A stretch of 64,000 nt of DNA from an uncultured Saprospiraceae bacterium (lineage in GTDB: Bacteria; Bacteroidota; Bacteroidia; Chitinophagales; Saprospiraceae), in NCBI GenBank assembly GCA_937959115.1, contig CALGAW010000018.1, positions 1-64,000 on the forward strand, read 5' to 3'. The stretch's first letter is position 1. Every line of letters begins with the position of its first letter. The translations under genes and the position numbers were made by a program. Shown piece after piece: positions 27,679-35,583 of this stretch. The notes under the pieces were generated by a model, which made no database searches, was not told the DNA's origin, and worked only from the letters and a program-made list of their open reading frames with translations.

Positions 27679-27729
27679 GAAAGATTACCACAGCAACTAA
27701 ACTATTGGAAATACATGAGTAATCTGTAG
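27679..27729 (+). ncRNA. Structured RNA element 2 (short class)
   Basis: A 51-nt core with the same AGATTACC...CAGCAAC 5' arm and GTAATCTGTAG 3' arm. It is closed by CGCT / AGCG just outside an asymmetric internal loop (GAA opposite GT), and farther out TTAATGTT pairs with AACATTAA. The apical part is short (ACTATTGGAAAT) and lacks the GACC-CGAA-GGTC hairpin. Nearly identical in plan to element 4. Confidence 0.55.
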
Positions 27730-27759
27730 CGTTCATTAAACATTAATCATTAAACAATA

Positions 27760-27840
27760 AAAAGATTACCACAGCAACAATCACTTCAGACCCGAAGGTC
27801 AGGAGAAATCCAGGACGCGGGAGATAAGAGTAATCTGTAG
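27760..27840 (+). ncRNA. Structured RNA element 3 (long class)
   Basis: An 81-nt core with the shared stem (AGATTAC / GTAATCT), CACAGCAAC after the 5' arm, and the GACC-CGAA-GGTC hairpin at 27789-27800 as in element 1. Outward pairing TTAATCATTAA / TTAATGATTAA extends the stem with different bases from element 1, which argues for conserved pairing rather than simple sequence copying. A T6 run follows GTAG. Confidence 0.55.
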
Positions 27841-27918
27841 TTTTTTAATGATTAATTGTTAATGTTTAATGATTAATGATAAATTGGGGATGAAAATAGA
27901 AATACTTAAAAATACGCT

Positions 27919-27969
27919 GAAAGATTACCACAGCAACTTAACTATTCCAAAGATAAGCGTAATCTGTAG
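27919..27969 (+). ncRNA. Structured RNA element 4 (short class)
   Basis: A 51-nt core matching element 2: CGCT-GAA-AGATTACC, CACAGCAACTTAACTATT, then GTAATCTGTAGCG. CGCT pairs with AGCG. It ends 35 nt before the TTG start of the radical SAM gene, so it could also lie in that gene's 5' leader. Confidence 0.55.
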
Positions 27970-28004
27970 CGTTTCATTAAACATTAATCATTAACCACGA
28001 ATAG

Positions 28005-30188
28005 TTGAACATCCTACTTTGTACTCCACCACTTACTCAACTTAATACACCGTATCCAGCAACGGCCTACCTAAAAGGCTTCTTAAACCAATATGAGCAC
28101 ACCGTATCTCAAGCAGATCTAGGCATTGAGATGATCCTTCAACTATTCACGAGAAAAACACTGAATCAGTTGTTTGACGAAGCAGAGAAAACACCCCTCC
28201 AAGACCTATCAGACAACAGCAAACGGATGATCAGTCTCAAGGAAGAATACCTTAAAACAATTGAACCAGTCATCGGATTCCTGCAACACCGCAACCCCAC
28301 CCTCGCCTACAAAATCACAGCAGAAGAATACCTGCCACAAGCTTCCAGATTCTCCAATGACAATGATCTGGAAATTGCTTTTGGGAACATGGGACTCAAT
28401 GATAAAGCAAGGCACTTAGCAACAATGTACCTAGAAGACCTTGGCGATCTAATCATCGAAACAGTCAGCCCACATTTTGGATTTAGTCGATATGCGGAAT
28501 CCATTGCGATGGCTGCAACCAGCTTCGAGCCAATAGAGGAAAGCCTAGGGACTCAAAACACCATCATCGAGCAAACACTGCTTCAAGTACTAGAAAAACA
28601 CCTTAGCAAAAACAAGCCTAATGCAATCGGATTTACCGTTCCCTTTCCTGGCAATCTATTCGGTGCACTCCTTTGTGCAAAATACATCAAAGAACACCAC
28701 CCTGAGATCAAAATCATCATGGGAGGCGGCTATGTCAATACCGAACTTCGTAATCTAAACGACCCAAATGTCTTTAAGTACATCGACTTCATCACCTTAG
28801 ACGATGGTGAGGGACCGTTTCTATATATTCTTGAGTACTTAGAAGGGAAATGCAAGAAAGACGTGCTACAACGCACCTTTTGCCTTGAGAACGGGAAAGT
28901 CGAGTACATTGACAATCAAGATCAACCAAATATTCCACATACGGCTATCGGTACTCCAGATTACAGCGGTTTACCTTTGACGGACTATCTATCGTTGCTT
29001 GAAATGCTAAATCCGATGCACCGATTATGGAGCGATGGACGATGGAACAAGCTGACTATTGCACATGGATGCTACTGGAAACGATGCTCGTTTTGTGACA
29101 TCACCCTTGATTACATCAATCGATATGAGGAAGCACCAGCAACGTTGTTAGTCGATCGCATTGAGCAAATCATCAAGCAAACGGGTACAACGGGGTTTCA
29201 CTTTGTTGATGAAGCAGCACCGCCCTTGGCACTGCGTGATTTGGCTGTGGAGTTGATTCGCCGTCAAGTCTCGATTTCTTGGTGGACGAATATCCGTTTT
29301 GAAAAGACCTTTACGCCTGATTTGTGTCGACTACTGGCTGAAAGCGGCTGTATTGCGGTGAGCGGTGGGCTGGAAGTGGCTTCTGATCGTCTATTGGCGT
29401 TAATGGAGAAGGGCGTTACGATTAGTCAGGTGGCAAGGGTGACGGATGGATTTACAGAGGCAGGCATTATGGTACACGCTTATCTCATGTATGGATTTCC
29501 AACGCAAACAGAACAAGAAACGCTTGATTCGCTTGAGGTTGTTCGTCAATTATTTTTGAATGGATGCATCCAATCAGGTTTCTGGCATCGATTTACCATG
29601 ACGGCGCATAGTCCTGTTGGCAAATTTCCTGAGCGCTATGGTGTTGTGAAGACGGGGCCAGACCAAGGACTGTTTGCTTATAACGACTTACAGCATGATG
29701 ATCCACAAGGGGCAACCCATGATCTTTATACGAATGGCTTGAATACAGCGTTATATAATTACATGCACGGTGTAGGCCTTGAGGAGTTGACAAATTACTG
29801 GTTTGATTTTGAGGTGCCAGATGCTTCCCATTCGGAAGATCTGATTGCTGAAGCGTTGGAGGTTGGATTTAAGCCCGATATTGATTGTAAAACATATCGA
29901 ATCTACTGGATTGGTGGAAAAACTGAGATAGTTTTGATGGACGATGCAACCTCTTGCCTTACTTTCTATTCTAAAAAGGAGGAGGTTTCTTTGACATTGC
30001 CGAATAAAGTAGCAGAATTTTTAAACAATACGTTGCCCCAGTTGCGAATAAATAATTCTACACCTACTTCATTAGATACTTTTTTAACTGACTATCAAGA
30101 GGTTACAGCGTTTGATGAAAATGATTTACTCTATTCTAAAGAATGGCACAATATTAGGTCTTTAGGATTAGTATTAGTCCGCTTTTAA
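28005..30188 (+). CDS. B12-binding-domain radical SAM protein
   Basis: A 727-residue protein that starts at TTG (28005); no ATG fits the N-terminus NILLCTPPLTQLNTPYPATAYL, which is the usual opening of this family. A cobalamin-binding-like Rossmann segment lies around residues 200-290 (GFTVPFPGNLFGALLCAKYIK, IIMGGGYVNTEL). The radical SAM domain follows from ~350, with the cluster motif HGCYWKRCSFCD at ~355. The spacing is C-x4-C-x2-C instead of C-x3-C-x2-C, as in some BchE-like relatives. A 4Fe-4S cluster and SAM-derived radical chemistry are expected; the substrate is unknown. It follows the RNA array directly and may be linked to it or to the Ro60-like gene. Confidence 0.82.
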   Translation: MNILLCTPPLTQLNTPYPATAYLKGFLNQYEHTVSQADLGIEMILQLFTRKTLNQLFDEAEKTPLQDLSDNSKRMISLKEEYLKTIEPVIGFLQHRNPTLAYKITAEEYLPQASRFSNDNDLEIAFGNMGLNDKARHLATMYLEDLGDLIIETVSPHFGFSRYAESIAMAATSFEPIEESLGTQNTIIEQTLLQVLEKHLSKNKPNAIGFTVPFPGNLFGALLCAKYIKEHHPEIKIIMGGGYVNTELRNLNDPNVFKYIDFITLDDGEGPFLYILEYLEGKCKKDVLQRTFCLENGKVEYIDNQDQPNIPHTAIGTPDYSGLPLTDYLSLLEMLNPMHRLWSDGRWNKLTIAHGCYWKRCSFCDITLDYINRYEEAPATLLVDRIEQIIKQTGTTGFHFVDEAAPPLALRDLAVELIRRQVSISWWTNIRFEKTFTPDLCRLLAESGCIAVSGGLEVASDRLLALMEKGVTISQVARVTDGFTEAGIMVHAYLMYGFPTQTEQETLDSLEVVRQLFLNGCIQSGFWHRFTMTAHSPVGKFPERYGVVKTGPDQGLFAYNDLQHDDPQGATHDLYTNGLNTALYNYMHGVGLEELTNYWFDFEVPDASHSEDLIAEALEVGFKPDIDCKTYRIYWIGGKTEIVLMDDATSCLTFYSKKEEVSLTLPNKVAEFLNNTLPQLRINNSTPTSLDTFLTDYQEVTAFDENDLLYSKEWHNIRSLGLVLVRF

Positions 30189-30267
30189 AAGAAAACTTCC
30201 AATTTAAATGTTGCTCTAGAACTTATTGCTAATAGTCCCAGTTTAACAAGTTCAAATTACAATTACT

Positions 30268-33039
30268 ATGTGTAAAAGGATCATTTTATTTATTTTATTC
30301 AGCACTTTTATCTCATTTTCTTCCAATGCTCAGTTGTTTATCAATGAGTTCATGGCTGAAAACGATAGTATTTTTGCTGATAGTTTTGGGGAATACGACG
30401 ATTGGATCGAAATCTACAACAGTGGCGCTTCAGCGGTAAATCTTGCTGGATACTACATTACTGATGATGATTCCATTCCAACGAAATATCAAATTCCATT
30501 TACGAATTCATCTAAAACTACCATTCCTGCTGGAGGATTCATCGTTTTGTGGGCAGATAAAACGCCTGGACAAGGAGAGGATCATCTTGGTTTTTCATTA
30601 AGTAGCAAAGGTGAACGTATTCAGTTACACTTGTCTGATGGGATCACCTTAGTTGACAAGTGCAAGTTTGGCAAGCAAACAGGTACAATTTCTGAAGGAT
30701 TAGATGTCGATGGAGGACTCAATTATATTCCGTTTGGATCACCAACCCCTGGAGCTTCTAATGGTAATGTTTGTGCCATAATACCTCCCAAGTTAAAGGT
30801 GAATGAAGTTAATTATAACTCTAACTTGTTTAGTAATTCTGGTGATTGGGTAGAGCTTTATAACACAACCAATATGCCCGTTGATTTATCAGGCTGGACC
30901 TTTCATGATGAAGGAAATGTTTTTATCGTTCCAAATGGTCATACGATCTCTCCTCATGGTTATTATGTGCTAGCAGCAAAGGCAACTTCTTTTACTAATG
31001 TTTTTCCAAGCGTACCAAATCATGTCGGTGATTTTGACTTTAACTTAGGTAGTAAAGAACAACTGATCCTTTTTTCTGCTTCAGGATGTCAAGTAGAGCG
31101 AATGTCTTATTCTGACAACCCACCATGGCCTTCAGAACCAGATGGTACAGGACCAACGCTTTCGTTAATCGATACTACCTATGACAATGATATTCCAGGT
31201 AGCTGGGCGAGTAGTACTGCAGGTGGCGCTTCAGTTGGAACTCCGGGGGCACACAATAACATCCCAGATCCGTGTGCTTCAGGTCCTGATTCTCTTGTGA
31301 TCAATGAGATCATGTACAATCCTGGGATCGCGAATGATAACGAATGGTTAGAAATTTATAACCCAACAAATAATACAGTCAACTTAGAAAATTGGGAAAT
31401 TCATGATGAGGATTCTTCTTATGTTTTTCCTTCCGGAATAACCATCGCTCCAAAGGGTTACCTAGTGATTGCTAGTGACCTTGCACTGTTTTCAGCAGCA
31501 TTTCCTTCCGTTAACAACGTTATCGGCGATCTAAGTATAGGCTTGAGCAATGCAGGTGAAAATCTCTACTTGTATTCTCCTGGAAGATGTTGGATGGATT
31601 TTGTTGATTATAATGATAAATTTCCTTGGGTAACTGATCCTGATGGAATTGGACCTTCTCTAGCATTAAAAGATCCAGCACTTGAGAATGATAAAGGCGC
31701 AAACTGGGGCGTTTCTACTGGTATTGGTACACCAGGCATGCCGAATACCCTAATTTGCCAAAGTACATCAGAAGTCTATGTTACCATAAATAATACAACG
31801 ACACTAGCGAACGCCTCTTGTCCTGAATTTGGTTGGATATATTATTATGATCCTTCAAATCCTGATCAATTACTATTTGCGATTCAAAATACTGGTGGAA
31901 TTGCAGAAAATATTAAAATCGATGTAGAGATTGAGGTAACTACAAACCCTCAAGACCCTTCAGATTTTACAGATGGCATCTATTTCCATGAAGATCAAGC
32001 AAACAAACGAGCGCTGTTTGGAATGGGAAGGCATTGGAATGTCACCTATTTACCAGGATCCCCTCAATTACCCGCAGCAACTAAAATTAAATTTTATTTC
32101 AACTTTGCTGAAATGAATGCCTTAACCACTGCAGCAAACAACTGGAACAATACTAATTTCGGTGGATCACTAAACGTAAGTCTACCACAAATTTTTATGA
32201 AAAATAGTGGCTACACCCTTGATCCAACTACAGACTACAGTTCAACTGGAGTTTCAGATGCAACTGATTACACAGCTCAGGTAGCTTTTGGTCTTGAAGA
32301 CGGTGGAATTTTTGCCGAATACGCTAATATTTCTGAGATCACTGGTGGATCCATGTTTGTCAAAGTCAATGAGCCAGAAGTCATCGTTCCTATTAAAGTA
32401 ATTTTGGAAGGTCCGTATAACGCTGGGACTGGCTTAATGAATGACGGAATCCGTCAATCTGGCTATATCCCTACAGCCCATCCGTTTAACGCTGCGCCTT
32501 GGAATTATTCAGGGACAGAAACCATTCGTCCATTCGTCCTAGATACGACAGGTAATGACGCAATTGTAGATTGGGTACTAGTTGAGGTCAGAGACCAGTC
32601 GACTCCTACCACTATTCTTGCTACACAAGCGGCTTTGCTGCAGCGAGATGGTGATGTGGTTGGAATGGACGGCCGTTCGCACATCGGTTTCAAATCATTG
32701 AGCAATAGCGATTATCAGATTGCAGTAAAACACAGAAACCACCTAGGCGTCATGACTGCAAACCCCGTTACGTTGAATCTATTTTCTAATACAATAGATC
32801 TAACTACTGCGACCTTGTATGGAACAGATCCAACAAAAATCGTCAACGGTTTACAAGTACTGTGGACAGGTGATTCGGATCCAAACTTCACTATTACCGC
32901 AGCTGACCGAAGTATCACTTGGAATAATCGAAACCAAATAGGCTACCTACAAAGTGATTGTACCCTTGATGGTGTTTGTAATGCAAGTGATCGAAGTAAA
33001 ACTTGGAACAATCGAAACAAGACTGCACAATTGCCTTAG
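30268..33039 (+). CDS. Secreted protein with three lamin-tail domains and dockerin-like module
   Basis: A 923-residue protein with a signal peptide (1-21). Three lamin-tail domains (LTD) are visible: ~22-165 (LFINEFMAEN, YDDWIEIYNSG), ~178-320 (LKVNEVNYNSN, GDWVELYNTT) and ~340-490 (LVINEIMYNPG, NEWLEIYNPT). A middle region to ~700 is not recognised. Residues ~710-923 are the shared EGP module (VILEGPYNAGTGLMNDGIRQ, VDWVLVEVRD, VKHRNHLGVM), ending in two dockerin-like loops (DRSITWNNRNQIGY, CNASDRSKTWNNRN). LTDs in bacteria are secreted beta-sandwiches, often on nucleases or surface proteins; no enzyme domain is seen here. A terminator follows at 33066. Confidence 0.85.
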   Translation: MCKRIILFILFSTFISFSSNAQLFINEFMAENDSIFADSFGEYDDWIEIYNSGASAVNLAGYYITDDDSIPTKYQIPFTNSSKTTIPAGGFIVLWADKTPGQGEDHLGFSLSSKGERIQLHLSDGITLVDKCKFGKQTGTISEGLDVDGGLNYIPFGSPTPGASNGNVCAIIPPKLKVNEVNYNSNLFSNSGDWVELYNTTNMPVDLSGWTFHDEGNVFIVPNGHTISPHGYYVLAAKATSFTNVFPSVPNHVGDFDFNLGSKEQLILFSASGCQVERMSYSDNPPWPSEPDGTGPTLSLIDTTYDNDIPGSWASSTAGGASVGTPGAHNNIPDPCASGPDSLVINEIMYNPGIANDNEWLEIYNPTNNTVNLENWEIHDEDSSYVFPSGITIAPKGYLVIASDLALFSAAFPSVNNVIGDLSIGLSNAGENLYLYSPGRCWMDFVDYNDKFPWVTDPDGIGPSLALKDPALENDKGANWGVSTGIGTPGMPNTLICQSTSEVYVTINNTTTLANASCPEFGWIYYYDPSNPDQLLFAIQNTGGIAENIKIDVEIEVTTNPQDPSDFTDGIYFHEDQANKRALFGMGRHWNVTYLPGSPQLPAATKIKFYFNFAEMNALTTAANNWNNTNFGGSLNVSLPQIFMKNSGYTLDPTTDYSSTGVSDATDYTAQVAFGLEDGGIFAEYANISEITGGSMFVKVNEPEVIVPIKVILEGPYNAGTGLMNDGIRQSGYIPTAHPFNAAPWNYSGTETIRPFVLDTTGNDAIVDWVLVEVRDQSTPTTILATQAALLQRDGDVVGMDGRSHIGFKSLSNSDYQIAVKHRNHLGVMTANPVTLNLFSNTIDLTTATLYGTDPTKIVNGLQVLWTGDSDPNFTITAADRSITWNNRNQIGYLQSDCTLDGVCNASDRSKTWNNRNKTAQLP

Positions 33040-33065
33040 AGTGATTTGTAACAAAAAAGATTAGA

Positions 33066-33104
33066 GGGTGAGGGGCGAATTGCAATTCACCCTTACTTTT
33101 TTTT
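33066..33104 (+). terminator. Rho-independent terminator after the LTD gene
   Basis: GGGTGA (33066-33071) pairs with TCACCC (33087-33092); an inner GCGAATT/AATT palindrome can extend the stem. It is followed by TTACTTTTTTTT. It lies 27 nt after the LTD protein stop. Confidence 0.7.
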
Positions 33105-33478
33105 ACCGCGTTAATGATTAGGTGGCTGTAATAGTTGTTCCCATACAGATATGAATACGTTGCGGCGTTTGAATACGGTGTTGTCAACAAGAAAGACCGA
33201 TGTTACCCGAACCTTCAAAACTGGGCACATCCAGCAATTTTGATGAAGACGCATTGACTCGAACACCGTAACCATGGCTACGCCTGCGAGTCAAAATCAC
33301 TGTGGAGCCGAAAGTCGGACCATCCCTTTTTATTGGGTTTTAAACTCATAACAATATTCCTACTAAATAATGCGGGTTAAAACCAAGGATTTCGGCGTTT
33401 GACTGAAGGCAATGCACGACGTCAGGGCAAATTGCAATTCGCCATCACTCATCCAACGCTGTACTCATTTTTTTTAGT
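33105..33478. other. Convergent intergenic region rich in inverted repeats
   Basis: No ORF is supported. TTGACTCG pairs with CGAGTCAA around 33253-33294, and GCAAATTGCAATTCGCC at 33424-33440 resembles the palindromic terminator core at 33072-33088. The two palindromes flank about 330 bp that is less AT-rich than nearby spacers. This could be a small non-coding insertion, but no target duplication was identified. Confidence 0.3.
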
Positions 33479-35428
33479 CTACCTTCTAAAGTAGAAATCA
33501 CCTTCCAAAGAACTATTCTCCCAAGGAATTTGATTCCCCTTAGACATCTTTCGTACGTTGGAGCGCACAACTTTGAAGATATCTTCTAGCTTATAGCCTT
33601 TGATACGCATGGCTTTTAGGAGTTCTTGTGTGTATAGACCATTTGTTCCTGATCCATCACTTGCAGTGGTACCAGGCGCCGTCGCATATGCGATAAATGT
33701 GCCCACTGGAGCGACTGCGACACCTGCTAGTCCATTCTTTAGGCTAGAGCGGTATTTAGACGCATAGGGATTGTCTCTACAGGCGTCCAACACTACAATG
33801 TTAAGATCGTTGCCTGCCTTCTCCATTTCGTCAAGTAGGTAGCCCATATGTACGGATTTGTATTTAATGTCGTTTTCTTTCTTGATATTGGCACTTACAG
33901 GTACAAGGTAGTTTTCGCCTTGTACTTGAATACCGTGTCCAGCATAGAAAACCATTCCTACACCGCCATCTGTCTTCAGTACTTTACCAAACTCTTCTAT
34001 GGCTTGCTCCATTTCCTGAAAGCTTAGGTTGGTGTGGTGCATGACCTCAAAGCCAAGTTGTTTTAACTCCACTGCGATGGAATCTGCATCATTGACTGCA
34101 TTCTTAAGCGGTGCAATCGCGTAGTCTGAATTACCGATAATGAGGGCTGTTTTCTTGTTGGAGTTATCTGCTTCTTCATATTTGATATCTGCAAAACGCT
34201 CTTGTCTGATGATTTCAAACTGTTTTCTGTCGCTGTTGCCTTGTACGTCTTCCGCTTTCGTCCAGATTTGATTTTGACCTACTTGTATTGGAATTTCTAC
34301 ACTGAAGGTTGACTTTTTAGCGCCAGGTGAATCAAGTTCAGCAGTTATACCAGCAATTCGTACACTTTTAACGCCTGTTTCATCGGTCACATATCCCTTT
34401 ACCATTACATTTTCATCTTTGACGGTGACGGTTATGCCTCTAGCTAATGCGGGTTCTTCGATGACGACTTCTGGTGCTTTGATATCAGGTTTGATGGTTG
34501 TTTCAGAAATCGTGGTTTGCATGTTTTTGACTTCTTTGACAAATCGTCCATCTTCCCAGATTCCAGCCTTCCGTTTTAGGTTGGGGAAGTAATAAGTTCC
34601 TTGCCCGTCTCGCTTATTGTTTTTCCATTCACCAGTATACTTACTACCATCAGGCCAGTAATAAGAGCCTAATCCGCTGAAGGATCCAGAAATGAAATCG
34701 CCTTCGTAATATTCTTTCGGCCCAAGGACATATTTGCCGCTGCCCGTATCACAATTACCAGCGACGCAGCCGTCTTTTTTGCCCTCCACTGTTTCCTTGA
34801 CCACTTCAGGTCGTTCTAATTCGATTAGTTTATCTTTTGACCAAGTACCTGCTTTGCGGACTCCTTTTGCGTTTACATAGGTTCCGTAGCCTTCTCTCAC
34901 GCCATTTCTCCAGGCTCCTTCGTAGTAGCTACCATCTGCCCAGCTGTATTTACCAATGCCATGGATTTCTCCTTCTGCATAAGCCCCTTTGTATTGGCTT
35001 CCATCTGGCCACTTATAATGCGATTCCCCGTTTTGGCAGTTTCCTGCCATGCATCCATGTTTTGGATTTTGCTTAACTACTGGTTGCTCCTCTTTAGGAG
35101 CACCGACGAATTGACCAGCTTTCCACATTCCTGCGCGCTTTTTCCCGGAATAAAGCGTTAGAGTGCCTTCTCCTTCTTGTCTATTATCAACCCATTCTCC
35201 CTCGTATTTTGTTCCATTTTTCCAAAGGTAGGTGCCAACACCGTTTATTTTACTATTCTTGAAGGTACCCGTATACTGGTCACCAGAAGGCCACATGTAG
35301 GTTCCTGAACCATTAGTGCAATCACCTTTGATACATTTACCGTTTTGCGCAATGATTTCAGATGCAGCCAAGCTAATTAAGCAATAGCAAACTGCGGTTA
35401 ACGTGATTTTGATGATAACATTTTTCAT
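33479..35428 (-). CDS. MORN-repeat caspase-like protease (peptidase C14)
   Basis: A 649-residue protein with a signal peptide (1-28). Three blocks of MORN repeats follow (about 40-85, 135-190, 225-285; e.g. YTGTFKNSKINGVGTYLW, GSYYEGAWRNGVREGYGTY), each preceded by a C-x-x-G-x-C segment (KGDCTNGSGTY, AGNCQNGESHY, AGNCDTGSGKY). A linker with an immunoglobulin-like strand pattern leads to a C14 caspase domain at ~425-649. The catalytic His is in FYAGHGIQ (~494) and the Cys in LDACRDNP (~549), both intact. It is exported, so the protease acts in the periplasm or outside. The neighbouring minus-strand gene encodes an M43-like protease. Confidence 0.88.
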   Translation of the reverse strand: MKNVIIKITLTAVCYCLISLAASEIIAQNGKCIKGDCTNGSGTYMWPSGDQYTGTFKNSKINGVGTYLWKNGTKYEGEWVDNRQEGEGTLTLYSGKKRAGMWKAGQFVGAPKEEQPVVKQNPKHGCMAGNCQNGESHYKWPDGSQYKGAYAEGEIHGIGKYSWADGSYYEGAWRNGVREGYGTYVNAKGVRKAGTWSKDKLIELERPEVVKETVEGKKDGCVAGNCDTGSGKYVLGPKEYYEGDFISGSFSGLGSYYWPDGSKYTGEWKNNKRDGQGTYYFPNLKRKAGIWEDGRFVKEVKNMQTTISETTIKPDIKAPEVVIEEPALARGITVTVKDENVMVKGYVTDETGVKSVRIAGITAELDSPGAKKSTFSVEIPIQVGQNQIWTKAEDVQGNSDRKQFEIIRQERFADIKYEEADNSNKKTALIIGNSDYAIAPLKNAVNDADSIAVELKQLGFEVMHHTNLSFQEMEQAIEEFGKVLKTDGGVGMVFYAGHGIQVQGENYLVPVSANIKKENDIKYKSVHMGYLLDEMEKAGNDLNIVVLDACRDNPYASKYRSSLKNGLAGVAVAPVGTFIAYATAPGTTASDGSGTNGLYTQELLKAMRIKGYKLEDIFKVVRSNVRKMSKGNQIPWENSSLEGDFYFRR

Positions 35429-35583
35429 ATCGTTGTCAAATCTTTACTATTCGTGTTGTAACGACTTTTATCGAAGTGCCTAAAACTTATGCGTATTTTC
35501 TGTTTTTCTTACTTCGGCTAACACAAATATTCTAATTTTATAAATTGGGTTTGGCAATTAATTACAAATATAAAAATCAATTG

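Noticed and set aside
27558-27969. The four repeats as a CRISPR array.
   Set aside because: The units are inverted stems with unequal spacing (121, 81, 159 nt) and two length classes; there are no cas genes and no constant direct repeat separated by uniform spacers.
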